Assembly: GCA_951217055.1 (NCBI GenBank) | Contig: OX578277.1 | Span: 100,753,511-100,817,510, forward strand | DNA: 64,000 nucleotides | Source: Gerris lacustris | Lineage: Eukaryota; Arthropoda; Insecta; Hemiptera; Gerridae | Direction of reading: 5' to 3' | In this document: piece after piece, positions 32,309 through 44,404 of the stretch | Layout of the letters: each line of letters starts with the position of its first letter | Position numbering within the stretch: position 1 is the stretch's first letter | Made by a program: the position numbers and the translations under genes | The notes under the pieces: generated by a model | The model's input: the letters and a program-made list of their open reading frames with translations, nothing else | What the model was told of the DNA's origin: nothing | Database searches by the model: none

Positions 32309-33196
32309 TGGAAGGAAGTTCCTTATGGCACGTTTTGAAACCCGGGAGTGAATCCGAAAAAAACGACTTAAATCACCGTCACAAAACCAACAGTCACGAA
32401 ATCTACCGATGACGATAACTTGAGTAAAAGATGACCGAGTTAGTTGAAATTTGGTACACATGTTCATTATACCAATGCACAGGCTGAGTTCGTTGGACAA
32501 CGTTATCCACCCAAGCGTTCACGCGCAACTCTCGCGTAATCGTCCAATTTAAAATTGGAATTTTAGGACCGGAAAAAAATTCAAACTTCATCTATTTAAT
32601 GAGACAAACAACTTTTTTAAAATTATTTTTTGGTAAAACAAAAACCGCCACTGCAATGAAGTGATAAAGATCGCTAAATTTATTAAAGCGTACCTGATTT
32701 TACCAATATCTTACGTTCTAACGTAACGATTTTAATAAAACTTCTTTCACATCGTCTAACGTACAATTAAAACAGACATGTAAAATTTACACCTGATACA
32801 AGCAGAATTTTTTATGTTTTGGTGATTTATAATTTATATTATAATATTTTAATTGAAGTAATAAACCGGCGGAGTCTGAGGGGACAGTTCTTTTTCGTCT
32901 CTACAACCATCTGCTTTAACTATAAATTCATAATAATTAACTTTTTTTTCTCAATATACAATACATTATTTATTGAAAGACGCTCGCTTCAAAGATAATA
33001 AAAAGCTTTTCTTTTAATTTTACCTTAACTCCAATAGTACAAATAGTTAGTTACTTTTAATTTTGTCTCCTTTCTAACTCCGCCATGTATAAGTAGTTTG
33101 TGCCGTAAACTTAGCAGTGTGTGTCCTGTATAATTTATATTAATTGAAAAGCGTAAGGAACTTCGTTCCAACCGGGTGTCCCACGATACCAGATGT
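32309..33196 (-). mobile_element. TIR element, family Q, copy 3
   Basis: Inverted copy: GGAAGGAAGTTCCTTATGGC at the left, and TAAGGAACTTCGTTCCAACC followed by GGGTGTCCCACGATACC at the right. It contains the uninterrupted segment that is split by the hairpin element at 10534-11089. No transposase is seen; frames at 32267-32591 are not shared by other copies. Confidence 0.75.
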
Positions 33197-33289
33197 AATT
33201 TTTTTGTTACGTACCTCGACAGGTTGTAACATGTAATAGGATTTCTCTTCTGAGGTTTTTAAAGCCAGTTAACTAATAATTACTTATAT

Positions 33290-33420
33290 AAAATTAATTA
33301 TTTATTGGTAATACACTGATCAGTAATATTGTTTGAGCTTCATGATTATGATGATGACTTATCTAAAATTAATTATTTATTGGTAATGCACTAATCAGTA
33401 ATATTGTTTGAGCTTCATTA
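33290..33420 (+). repeat. 75-bp tandem duplication
   Basis: AAAATTAATTATTTATTGGT and CAGTAATATTGTTTGAGCTT occur at about 33290 and again at about 33365 with two or three changes. Confidence 0.85.
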
Positions 33421-34425
33421 CAATAATAAGATCTTAGTTAAAATAAATATATTTATATATTTATACCATTTATATATAACTATTGCAAAGGTGCTATTAA
33501 CCATGTAGCCTAAAATAAACAAATAAATAAATAAAATAAATTATTTTTTCAAAAAAACACAATTATTATTATTTCTAATACAAATTGTATATTTTAAGTT
33601 TTAAAAATAACTTTGATTTTAAAACCTCTAAATAATTTATACCGTCTAAGTATAAGTTAATTTTATTTGCATGTCGTTTTCTGCTAGAGAGACATGCTTT
33701 GACAAGGTTTTACACGTGACATGTTTTTTAAAGAAAAGTTTTCTAGAGGAAAGTATTCATGTCAATGGAAAAGTATAAGAAAACACATTCCGAGTTCATA
33801 ATTTAATTCACTTATAACAACTTTTTTTCAATTTTCCAAATTTTCTATAATTACTAGCTGGATACCCGTATGGTTCGCAACGGAGTTTTGTGTTACAGAG
33901 GATATTAATTTAATTTTATGTGATCTTAATATTTTATCCGTTTGGGATCAAATTTTGTATTTCCACTAAATGAGTATAGTCCTGATAACCAGGGGTACAC
34001 AGGGGGGTTTGATGGCGCAAGCTACGCCATTGGAATTTTTGGGGGAATCCAATTTTGGGGTATATTTTAGAGATTGCGAGGGGGGGGGGGGTCATTAGGG
34101 TTTCGTAGATTCTTCTCGAAACTCTAACGCCGAGGGTGATGTGTTTGCCCGTCCGTCGCTCTTTGTTCATATCTCCCGAACAGTTTAAACTAAAATATTG
34201 AAATTTAAAATACTGACGTAACGTTTTGATCCACACATAGGAAAAATATAGAGAACAAAATTAAAGATAAACATTTAATGTGCGCATGCGAAATTTAAAA
34301 ATAAATGTGGTAAACTCAAATATTTTTATTTTTTTAAATTTTTAAGTGGGTATCAAATAAAAGCTGCTGATAAGTAGGTTAGAAATATATATATGCTACT
34401 TCTTAGATATATACAAATATGGTAC
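33421..34425. other. Noncoding DNA, no gene seen
   Basis: AT-rich. A 12-G tract is at 34080-34091. AGGGTTTCGTAGATTC near 34098 recalls a repeat word at 640. The 100-codon frame at 33934-34236 has no domain. Confidence 0.45.
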
Positions 34426-34428
34426 ATC

Positions 34429-34653
34429 TTTAGATTGTTACTCCCCTATGTGTTTTTAGAAAATAAATGACTTTAACTAAATAACTATTAAGAGACAAAG
34501 TGATGTTTACTCCAATGTACTTTGAAACAATGGAATATAACTATTTTGTTTTTATAAGGGGAGTAACAGACTAAAGAAGAACATTCCATACTCCTTCTTT
34601 AGATTGTTACTCCCCTATGTTTTCTTTATAAGGGGAGTAACAATCTAAAGAAG
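34429..34653. repeat. Duplicated hairpin unit with perfect 23-bp arms
   Basis: The arms 34594-34616 and 34631-34653 are perfect reverse complements with a 14-nt loop; the core words are TTAGATTGTTACTCCCCT and AGGGGAGTAACAATCTAA. A second, older pair with the same core lies at ~34431-34450 and ~34555-34578. The structure is a tandem pair of foldbacks. Confidence 0.85.
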
Positions 34654-35325
34654 TGCCCGTAATGTATATGCTTAAAAATCATGAAACCCTGAAATGTTTC
34701 CTGCGAATTTTTATTGGTTTATGTTTGATGAGAAAAAGTTCCGAGACGCCCTCGTCCGATTTTTTTTATTTAAGTAATGCAAAAATTAATAAGAGCCACG
34801 CATATTTCCTTAATTATAATCGGACATTGTTACAGAAAATCAACTTGTTTTTGACTTGTGTGCTGGTTGTGTAAATTATTTTTTCTTAATGTGTCTCCCT
34901 ACAAATCTTGGGCGCTAGAAATTCCTTTGATCTTTGTCAAAAAACCGGCATAAATTATAACGTGTTGCGATAGTTCTTATGTGCGCCCTTGTGTGTCCAG
35001 AACATGCACACTGTCGTACAATATAAATGTTTATTAGTTAGATTTAATTTTAGAAGAAAAACATTTTGATGACCCAATGAATCGATTCCCATTATAGGTT
35101 TTCTCTGACATATTTGGAGTTATTCAAGAAAGAGTTGAAATTCCTAAACATGCAATCGATATTCTGTGTAAACACAGATGTTGATTTCTCTACACTGCCA
35201 TTATGAAAACATCAATGGTCCGTGTGACTAAGTAATTTATATATTTCAAAAAAAGAACTACACTTAACCCTTCTTGGAATTCAAAGTGTTTTACTCGATG
35301 TTGAAATAAAAATAGCGATAAAAAC
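34654..35325. other. AT-rich DNA, no gene seen
   Basis: A 73-codon frame starts here but shows no recognisable feature. Confidence 0.45.
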
Positions 35326-35329
35326 CAAG

Positions 35330-35800
35330 CTAAATCATTTGCTTTGAAATGTTTCTGTTTCTTACTTTCTCAAATAAAGAGTATTCGATTTTAAGATTTT
35401 GATGAATTTACACGTTTTGAGGTATCCTGAGTACTAAATAGTGGTTTTAAAAAAATATCTCGTCTTCTGTGCTGAGTGCTGAAGTGAGAGCCTTAACTAC
35501 TGGGCCATTTGTCATATATATTTTCAGAAAAATCATACCCCGATGTGAAATCGAGAAATGAATTTTTTGTTCCAATTTGGGGGCGTTACCCCCCCCCCCC
35601 CCCAAAGCTCCGAACAAAATTTTTTTAGAACAGATCTACGGATTTTTAATAAAAAAATTCTAAATTGTAGTCCATTTAAATATGCATCTAACATAATATA
35701 AGCCGTTTTCCCGGGAAAAATCTAGTACTGGAGAAAATAACTTAAAACGCGGACTGAGAAAGACCAGGTTCGATTCCCCACCGAGGAAAACTTATTTTTA
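35330..35800 (+). repeat. Dispersed repeat family Z, long copy
   Basis: It runs from TTTCTCAAATAAAGAGTATT through AACTACTGGGCCATTT, ATACCCCGATGTGAAATCGA, a 15-C tract (35589-35603) and CGGTTTTCCCGG-type sequence to CCAGGTTCGATTCCCC, a B-box-like word. It parallels the inverted copy at 20405-20875. Confidence 0.65.
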
Positions 35801-36015
35801 CTGTAAATTTGATAAAATATTTAATAATCATTGAATATACCTACGAAAACTCGATAGTTAATAAATGGAAAACATTGGGCCACGTAATTATGAACCCGTA
35901 TATGAGAAAGTTTGTCTCTTTTTATGAACCTATTTTTTTTTTTTTTTTTTTTTTTTTTGTTGTCTTGAAAAAAAATGAAACCGAAAAAAGATAAAGGTGA
36001 TGAATACAATAGTAT

Positions 36016-36590
36016 ATTAAGCGTCGAGTGCGGAAAGTAGCATTTTGCATGCGAGTGTGGATTTTGCACCCAAGCGATAGCGAGGGTAGTAAAACCACAC
36101 GAGCAATGCTAAATGCCGTTTTTTCACGAGTTGCATACCGTACTTTATCTACGATTCTTAAATTTAAATAATAAATACAGAAAAAATAAACTTGCTGCAA
36201 GTAAGTTCGTATCTCTCTTTTGATAAAGATGGCATTAATTATTGAGTTGTATTTTTTGCCGAATTAATTATTTCTGGAGGATTATTATTCTCCACATTTT
36301 CGTCAAAGTCACTTGATTCACTCATTGTTTTTCACTAAAAACTCGATATAAACAGTTACTTTAATAAAAGAATAGCAAATTAGTTTTGTTAAATGTAAAC
36401 AAACTCGCTAATCGTGCGTAAAGCTGAAGAATTCCTCTTCTTTACCACCCTAGGGTGGTAAAGAAGAGGAATTCTTCAGAACTATGAGACGCGCATGCGC
36501 AATGAATACAAGTACGTAAAGAATCACTTTCATCTTCTAAACAGAGATACAATGTTTATATTTCGTATAAATCGTAGATTAAAAATATTA
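36016..36590 (+). mobile_element. Hairpin element, family H, copy C
   Basis: The left hairpin region begins GTCGAGTGCGGAAAGTAGC and contains GCATTTTGCATGCGAGTGTG and its partner. The zero-loop palindrome is at 36424-36479. The right end is TCGTATAAATCGTAGATT. On the minus strand an ATG at 36325 opens a 28-codon acidic peptide ending at 36239, homologous to that of copy D. Confidence 0.8.
36424..36479. repeat. Perfect 56-bp palindrome, no loop
   Basis: The 28-bp half starting CTGAAGAATTCCTCTTCTTT and ending ACCACCCT is followed immediately by its exact reverse complement. It is the centrepiece of hairpin element C. Confidence 0.97.
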
Positions 36591-36785
36591 CTTTCAAGAA
36601 TCATATAACGAAATGCAGAGTAGTATTATACTCCTATTTCTGAAAGAGCATTGAATAACATGCATAACGCAGAAGTTATATTGGTCAAATCTTATAGTAT
36701 TCCAATTCTAATATAAGCTTTTTAATATAGGTTTACATTTTTAAGTTTTAAGTAGTATTCATACTACAGAAGGATTAAATTTTAC

Positions 36786-36850
36786 TTTAAATCAAATTAT
36801 AATTATCATTATGTCTCCCGTAGTTAATGATAATTATAATTTGATTTAAA
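36786..36850. repeat. Perfect 26-bp inverted repeat, 13-nt loop
   Basis: The arms 36786-36811 (TTTAAATCAAATTATAATTA onward) and 36825-36850 match exactly. The loop is TGTCTCCCGTAGT. The arm sequence recurs singly at 5586-5605. Confidence 0.95.
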
Positions 36851-37014
36851 ATATAGGTTTAGTAAAACTTTATATTATTAAAAGCAACTTCTAGTGAGTG
36901 ATTACTTATAATTGTTGCATTTTAACAGGCTGCATATTGTTGCCACCTGCTTAAGTAACCATTTTAAGGTTCAATTTAAAATTAGTTTACTTACTTGAAG
37001 TTCATATTCCTCGG

Positions 37015-37260
37015 ATAGAATATTGCTTCCGAGTTTAACGAGCATAACGGAACCATTGTGGTCATTTTGAAGAGAACATATTTTCTATGCATCTGAATTA
37101 AAATATTCAAAACAGAAAAACCGTATTTGCTAACAGGGAGCATTTATTTTCACATATTTGTCTGTCAGTCTGTCGTTTAACATTTTTCCGAACCACAAAA
37201 ACTGATTGTCCGATTTAAATTAAATTTTGATCGAAAGTAGCTCACAGAGAGTTCCATATT
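37015..37260 (-). repeat. Dispersed repeat family P, inverted partial copy
   Basis: GCTTCCGAGTTTAACGAGCA at the left and TGTCTGTCAGTCTGTCG at 37160 match family P read on the minus strand. Confidence 0.55.
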
Positions 37261-37429
37261 AATTTCACTTGTTTGCTCGCATTATTGAATAGAAATGTAT
37301 GTGACCTCAATGGGAATTGAAAAAGGTCCAAACAACCAAACTTTTGATTCCCAGTAATATTATTGAACCAAGTGTAAGCGAGCTTTTTACATTACCCATA
37401 ATATGCATATTGTCTCCCTGTCTGTCAGT

Positions 37430-37880
37430 AACGTTTGCGTGTCTGATAACTTGAGTAAAAGTTGACCAATTAAGTTAAAATTTAGTGTGCCAATATGTTC
37501 CTTTGATATACCTACATGTTCCTTTGATATACCTACATGTTCCTTTGATATACCTACATGTTCCTTTGATATACCTACATGTTCCTTTGATATACCTACA
37601 TGTTCCTTTGATATACCTACATGTTCCTTTGATATACCTACATGTTCCTTTGATATACCTACATGTTCCTTTGATATACCTACATGTTCCTTTGATATAC
37701 CTACATGTTCCTTTGATATACCTACATGTTCCTTTGATATATCTACAAGTTCCTTTGATATACCTACATGTTCCTTTGATATACCTACATGTTCCTTTAT
37801 GCCAAGGATAAGTTCGTTGGACAGTGCTGTCCAATTGCCCATCCATGATTTCGCGTGCAACTCTCGTGTAAATGGTTAGC
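37430..37880 (-). repeat. Family Q-like segment interrupted by the 21-bp array
   Basis: Outside the array the words GATAACTTGAGTAAAAGTTG (37443) and GTTCGTTGGACAGTGCTGTCC (37811, in pieces) match the family Q interior at 32412 and 32490. The array grew inside this repeat. Confidence 0.6.
37495..37803 (+). repeat. 21-bp minisatellite, 14 full units plus a partial
   Basis: The unit ATGTTCCTTTGATATACCTA plus C repeats with exact 21-bp spacing from 37495 to 37789. One variant unit has ATCTACAAG near 37741-37749. Because 21 is a multiple of three, several frames on both strands stay open and give heptapeptide repeats. Confidence 0.97.
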
Positions 37881-38060
37881 TTTAAATTTAAAATAGGAAT
37901 TATAGGTCGAGAGACCAACAGCGACACCACCATATGATAAAGATTACTAAAACTATTTAAGCGGACTAAAAAAAAACTAAGTGGCGAGAAAACAATGTAT
38001 TTAGCAAAATCTTAACGTATACGTTCTAACGTACCTATCGAGTTTTATTAGGCGTGGCTA

Positions 38061-38075
38061 CCCCCCCCCCCCCCC
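38061..38075 (+). repeat. C15 homopolymer
   Basis: Uninterrupted C tract. Confidence 0.9.
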
Positions 38076-38267
38076 TCATCTTTAGCAATTAAATCTTCAT
38101 GAAAAGCAATTTTATAATGTTAAATATTTATTGCTTTACGATTTATTGCAATTACAGAGTCACGCGATATTAGTATTATACTCTTGTAATAATCCAAAAC
38201 AGGTTGTGTTGAAGCTTTGTGCCACTCTAATTGACAAAAAGATTTTTATTTTGCCTATTATTAGTTA

Positions 38268-38828
38268 CTAGAGATCGACCAAGAAGTCATGAACAAGGGA
38301 GAAACGGAAAGCTTAACTTCGTTTAAAATCGGAACTTCCGAGTAGTGCCGAAGTCAGTACAGTCGGGTGCTAAGACAATAGCCATTCCTAGTTTGTATGA
38401 CATGCCCAGTTATGTCAAATCTCACGAATAACAACAGGAAGGTTTCCAATCTGTTAGGTTTCCTGTTTTGTTTGTTTTTATACAGCACGAACTATAGTCA
38501 CAACTGTTCTAAATCCAAATCAAACTCAGAAATAAAGAGGAAGAAAAAAAATAGATTAAGGAAAAAGAATATCGATTTAGATTTAAAGAATATTATTATA
38601 AATAATCAATAAATAATAATATAATAATATTATCGTATATTATTAGTGATTTCTTAACAGGTACTGTTGCCTGTTGCAAAAAATATAGAAGTTATCAAAA
38701 ATAAAATTATTAATAACAGAAGAACAACACTGTGTTTTTTGACCGTGGTCTATTATATCAAAAACTGACTGTACATGACGACACTAGCGCACTCCTCTTA
38801 TTTCCATGACTTCTTGGTTGACCTCTAG
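38268..38828. mobile_element. 561-bp TIR element
   Basis: CTAGAGATCGACCAAGAAGT at the left end is inverted at the right as ACTTCTTGGTTGACCTCTAG. About 24 bp pair with two mismatches. No clear target duplication is seen. The 71-codon frame inside (38397-38612) ends in a lysine/asparagine-rich tail and is not recognisable as a transposase. Confidence 0.75.
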
Positions 38829-40136
38829 AAATTCATACACTTAGTTATAAAAAAGTCTTTGCCTTAGTTTCTCCCCTCATTATTTGATAATAGAAGCTTT
38901 CACCATTTTTAAGGCCTCTTCATCAAAAATAAAGACAGAATTGGTCATAATTTGGTTCTTCTACATAAAGTAGTCTTTGCCTTTCTTCTTATTAAATGAT
39001 GAATGTAAATTTATTTCTTTCATAATCAGTACTGATAAAGACTGAAAGCTGTTTTGATAAAGCAAAAAATTACTAACGTTAAAATAAACGGAAAAATGGG
39101 GAAGGGAGCGTGCTCCAATGAGAGCACTTGATTTTGAATTCTAGCAGGGCGGGAAAACTAGGCAAATAAAAGTGTCACTGGCCCCATCCGTGTTTCCAGG
39201 CCTAGTGGCATAGTTTTTCCTCTGGTTGGCTAAGTTAATACTAATTGTAAAAGGAGTTTGGTTGTTATTTTCAAAGAAATTAATCTTACTAATTATTATT
39301 TAAAAACTACTTAATGAAGGTAATAATAATAACTAATAATAATCATTTTTTTTTTCTTTTATCATTTATTGAGTAGTCTCGTCGATGGCGACAACTAACC
39401 TCGATATGATTTGTTATTGCTAAGAGAAGGCAATTACATTTATTCCAAAAAAAATAAATGTTTATTATGGTTTGTTGGTCTTCAAATAGATATAATAACT
39501 TATCTAAATAGAGATCTATAATAATTTACTTAATTTGATTTATTTTCTAAATATAAAAATAAGCACGTTGGCTTAACGGCTCATTTAGTATAATTGACGA
39601 TTTTCGGGGGGAACTATATACAATAATAGTTTTATGGTAACTAGCGCTGTCTAGTATAGTGACTCAAAGATTTCTTGATTTAATTTATATTCTTTCTATA
39701 ATGCTCAAGCGTTAATTATTTAATACTTTTAAGTCATATATTATTAAATATACAAGACTATTTCTAACACATAAATTAACTTTATTTAATCAAGTGAACT
39801 ATAAAATTGTCTTTCACATCAACGGTTATTGTCATTTAATGTGAAATTAAAAAACAGGGGTGCCACCGAGTTCAAGTAGGTAACTACTCTAAACAATACC
39901 ATCTTGGTAAACTGTTTAATACTAGAAACTGCAGCAAAACTCTCTCTTTGACTATTTACCGCTAAAGTAAATGACTTTTATGTTATTAACCTTGTTCTAA
40001 AACTCTTCGATTGGTTACCTTATACAATTATTATGGCGTATGGCTCTTTTTCCCACCAACCTTGATGTAAAAGTCCTAATTTAAACGCAATAGAATTAAG
40101 AAAGAGAACTCTATTTGGTTGCCATATGGTTGTCAA
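38829..40136. other. AT-rich DNA, no gene seen
   Basis: GTGCTCCAATGAGAGCACTT at 39110 forms a small dyad. No coding signal. Confidence 0.5.
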
Positions 40137-43100
40137 GACATAGTGACTCTATATTTGTACACAAGACAATGCAACAATACTCTCAGCTTGCTAACTCAAG
40201 ACATAGTGACTATATTTGTAGACAAGACAATGCAACAAGACTCTCAGCTTGCTAACTCAAGACATAGTGACTCTATATTTGTAGACAAGACAATGCAACA
40301 ATACTCTCAGCTTGCTAACTCAAGACATAGTGACTCTATATTTGTAGACAAGACAATGCAACAAGACTCTCAGCTTGCTAACTCAAGACATAGTGACTCT
40401 ATATTTGTAGACAAGACAATGCAACAAGACTCTCAGCTTGCTAACTCAAGACATAGTGACTCTATATTTGTAGACAAGACAATGCAACAAGACTCTCAGC
40501 TTGCTAACTCAAGACATAGTGACTCTATATTTGTAGACAAGACAATGCAACAATACTCTCAGCTTGCTAACTCGAGACATAGTGACTCTATACTTGTAGA
40601 CATGACTATGCATCAAGACTCTTAGCTTCCTAACTCAAGACATAGTGACTCTATATTTGTAGACAAGGCAATGCAACAAGACTCTCAGCTTCCTATCTCA
40701 AGACATAGTGACTCTATATTTGTAGACAAGACAATGCAACGAGATTCTCAGCTTGCTAACTCAAGACATAGTGACTCTATATTTGTAGACAAGACAATGC
40801 AACAATACTCTCAGCTTGCTAACTCAAGACATAGTGACTCTATATTTGTAGACAAGACAATGCAACAAGACTCTCAGCTTGCTAACTCGAGACATAGTGA
40901 CTCTATATTTGTAGACAAGACAATGCAACAAGACTCTCAGCTTGCTAACTCAAGACATAGTGACTCTATATTTGTAGACAAGACAATGCAACAAGACTCT
41001 CAGCTTGCTAACTCAAGACAGAGTGACTCTATATTTGTAGACAAGACAATGCAACAAGACTCTCAGCTTGCTAACTCAAGACATAGTGACTCTATATTTG
41101 TAGACAAGACAATGCAACAATACTCTCAGCTTGCTAACTCAAGACATAGTGACTCTATATTTGTAGACAAGACAATGCAACAAGACTCTCAGCTTGCTAA
41201 CTCGAGACATAGTGACTCTATACTTGTAGACATGACTATGCATCAAGACTCTTAGCTTCCTAACTCAAGACATAGTGACTCTATATTTGTAGACAAGGCA
41301 ATGCAACAAGACTCTCAGCTTGCTAACTCAAGACATAGTGACTCTATATTTGTAGACAAGACAATGCAACAAGACTCTCAGCTTGCTAACTCAAGACATA
41401 GTGACTCTATATTTGTAGACAAGACAATGCAACAATACTCTCAGCTTGCTAACTCAAGACATAGTGACTCTATATTTGTAGACAAGACAATGCAACAAGA
41501 CTCTCAGCTTGCTAACTCAAGACATAGTGACTCTATATTTGTAGACAAGACAATGCAACAATACTCTCAGCTTGCTAACTCAAGACATAGTGACTCTATA
41601 TTTGTAGACAAGACAATGCAACAAGACTCTCAGCTTGCTAACTCGAGACATAGTGACTCTATACTTGTAGACATGACTATGCATCAAGACTCTTAGCTTC
41701 CTAACTCAAGACATAGTGACTCTATATTTGTAGACAAGGCAATGCAACAAGACTCTCAGCTTCCTATCTCAAGACATAGTGACTCTATATTTGTAGACAA
41801 GACAATGCAACGAGATTCTCAGCTTGCTAACTCAAGACATAGTGACTCTATATTTGTAGACAAGACAATGCAACAATACTCTCAGCTTGCTAACTCAAGA
41901 CATAGTGACTCTATATTTGTAGACAAGACAATGCAACAAGACTCTCAGCTTGCTAACTCGAGACATAGTGACTCTATATTTGTAGACAAGACAATGCAAC
42001 AAGACTCTCAGCTTGCTAACTCAAGACATAGTGACTCTATATTTGTAGACAAGACAATGCAACAAGACTCTCAGCTTGCTAACTCAAGACAGAGTGACTC
42101 TATATTTGTAGACAAGACAATGCAACAAGACTCTCAGCTTGCTAACTCAAGACATAGTGACTCTATATTTGTAGACAAGACAATGCAACAATACTCTCAG
42201 CTTGCTAACTCAAGACATAGTGACTCTATATTTGTAGACAAGACAATGCAACAAGACTCTCAGCTTGCTAACTCGAGACATAGTGACTCTATACTTGTAG
42301 ACATGACTATGCATCAAGACTCTTAGCTTCCTAACTCAAGACATAGTGACTCTATATTTGTAGACAAGGCAATGCAACAAGACTCTCAGCTTGCTAACTC
42401 AAGACATAGTGACTCTATATTTGTAGACAAGACAATGCAACAAGACTCTCAGCTTGCTAACTCAAGACATAGTGACTCTATATTTGTAGACAAGACAATG
42501 CAACAATACTCTCAGCTTGCTAACTCAAGACATAGTGACTCTATATTTGTAGACAAGACAATGCAACAAGACTCTCAGCTTGCTAACTCAAGACATAGTG
42601 ACTCTATATTTGTACACAAGACAATGCAACAATACTCTCAGCTTGCTAACTCAAGACATAGTGACTCTATATTTATAGACAAGACAATGCAACAAGACTC
42701 TCAGCTTGCTAACTCAAGACATAGTGACTCTATATTTGTAGACAAGACAATGCAACAATACTCTCAGCTTGCTAACTCAAGACATAGTGACTCTATATTT
42801 GTAGACAAGACAATGCAACAAGACTCTCAGCTTGCTAACTCGAGACATAGTGACTCTATACTTGTAGACATGACTATGCATCAAGACTCTTAGCTTCCTA
42901 ACTCAAGACATAGTGACTCTATATTTGTAGACAAGGCAATGCAACAAGACTCTCAGCTTGCTAACTCAAGACATAGTGACTCTATATTTGTAGACAAGAC
43001 AATGCAACAAGACTCTCAGCTTGCTAACTCAAGACATAGTGACTCTATATTTGTAGACAAGACAATGCAACAATACTCTCAGCTTGCTAACTCAAGACAT

Positions 43101-43350
43101 AGTGACTCTATATTTGTAGACAAGACAATGCAACAAGACTCTCAGCTTGCTAACTCAAGACATAGTGACTCTATATTTGTACACAAGACAATGCAACAAT
43201 ACTCTCAGCTTGCTAACTCAAGACATAGTGACTCTATATTTATAGACAAGACAATGCAACAAGACTCTCAGCTTGCTAACTCAAGACATAGTGACTCTAT
43301 ATTTGTAGAGAAGACAATGTAATAAGACTTTCTTAGCTTGCTAACTCAAA
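40137..43350 (+). repeat. 63-bp satellite, about 51 units with higher-order structure
   Basis: Units start GACATAGTGACTCTATATTT at 40137, 40200, 40261 and then every 63 bp to 43285. The second unit lacks 2 bp. A variant unit containing GACTCTTAGCTTCC marks higher-order boundaries; its stop codons fall at 40623, 41253, 41694, 42324 and 42891, spaced 10, 7, 10 and 9 units. The blocks at 40671 and 41742 are 1071 bp (17 units) apart and appear identical. The 63-bp unit equals 21 codons, so one frame remains open between variant units. The resulting 127-194-codon frames encode only the repeat, so I do not call them genes. Confidence 0.97.
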
Positions 43351-44400
43351 TGAACTTAAATGATAAGTATAAAGCTATATAATTAAGACACCCTTTACTG
43401 TAAAACTATAATGATTTAATACGACTATGTAATCATAAGGTACATTTCATTCTGAATGAAAATAATATAGTAATTTATGTTATTGAATCAAAATTCTAAA
43501 TAATAATTGTATTAATTTATATTAAACAAAAACCTTTAATTGGGAAGAAATAAAATAAGTGTACTTATAATAATCTTCCTCCAATTTTCTTATTGGTCTC
43601 TTTTGATTTGAGATAAGGTTTTTATTGAATTGAGCAGACAAAAAAAAAAAAAAAAAAAGATTTAGATGTCAATTCTAAAAGATTATTTTTTAAATTTTTT
43701 TCTCAAAAAAAAAACTACAAAAATCTGACTAGTATAATCCTTCAGGATATACAGAAATGAAGGGATATTTAAGTCACAAGGGTCGGATAATGATTTACCC
43801 ACTACCCTCTGCCCCAAGGTAGGGTGTTTGGAATTGTGGGAGGGAAAGGGCTAATGCGAGAGGAACCCCTCAATATTTGACAGGCATTGTATTCCTCTAA
43901 AACAGTTTGGTAGCCCTGCAACTGACTCTATCCACTCGAAAACAATCCACGAGTTGAGTAAGGTGGGGGCAACACTGCATCAAAAACACGTCTAAACACA
44001 TCAACAGATTTTCTCCCCTCTCGACTTTTACCCTCTTTTCGAAAAGTCCAAAAATGATTTTCTAATTATAGACTGACAAATCAAACCAAAACAATATTTT
44101 TTTTCCTGGAAATAAAGAAAAAAGAAATAATCTAAGAGAGAAAAAAAAGTGTAATTTCTTTTTTTCAACCTCAAAACTCTTTTACTGTATCTCTCTCTAT
44201 ATATTCTTTTACTCGTGTTTTCTTATTTGTCGTAAAAATAAATTGCAGAGTGATTTCACGGTAAAATTGAATCAGTGTTGACTGCTTTTATGGAAAGTGT
44301 TTCCATTGTACTCTAATGGCAGAGACTATTTCTTTACCAGAATATCTAAATGAATATATTGAAAGCAGGACACAAGAAACAATGGTTCCTACAGTCCATG
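43351..44400. other. AT-rich DNA, no gene seen
   Basis: An A-tract is at ~43641-43658. No recognisable gene or repeat family. Confidence 0.5.
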
Positions 44401-44404
44401 TAGG

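Noticed and set aside
35745..35790. tRNA gene from the GGTTCGATTCCCC word
   Set aside because: No matching A box, acceptor stem or anticodon arm; the word is part of a dispersed repeat also present inverted at 20405.
37387..37933. Overlapping 108-157-codon frames on both strands (heptapeptide repeats) as genes
   Set aside because: They are translations of the 21-bp minisatellite in several frames at once.
40119..43322. Series of 127-194-codon frames with 21-residue repeats as a repetitive protein gene
   Set aside because: The unit length is a multiple of three, so openness is automatic. Frames are cut by stops once per higher-order block, with no splice or promoter logic seen.
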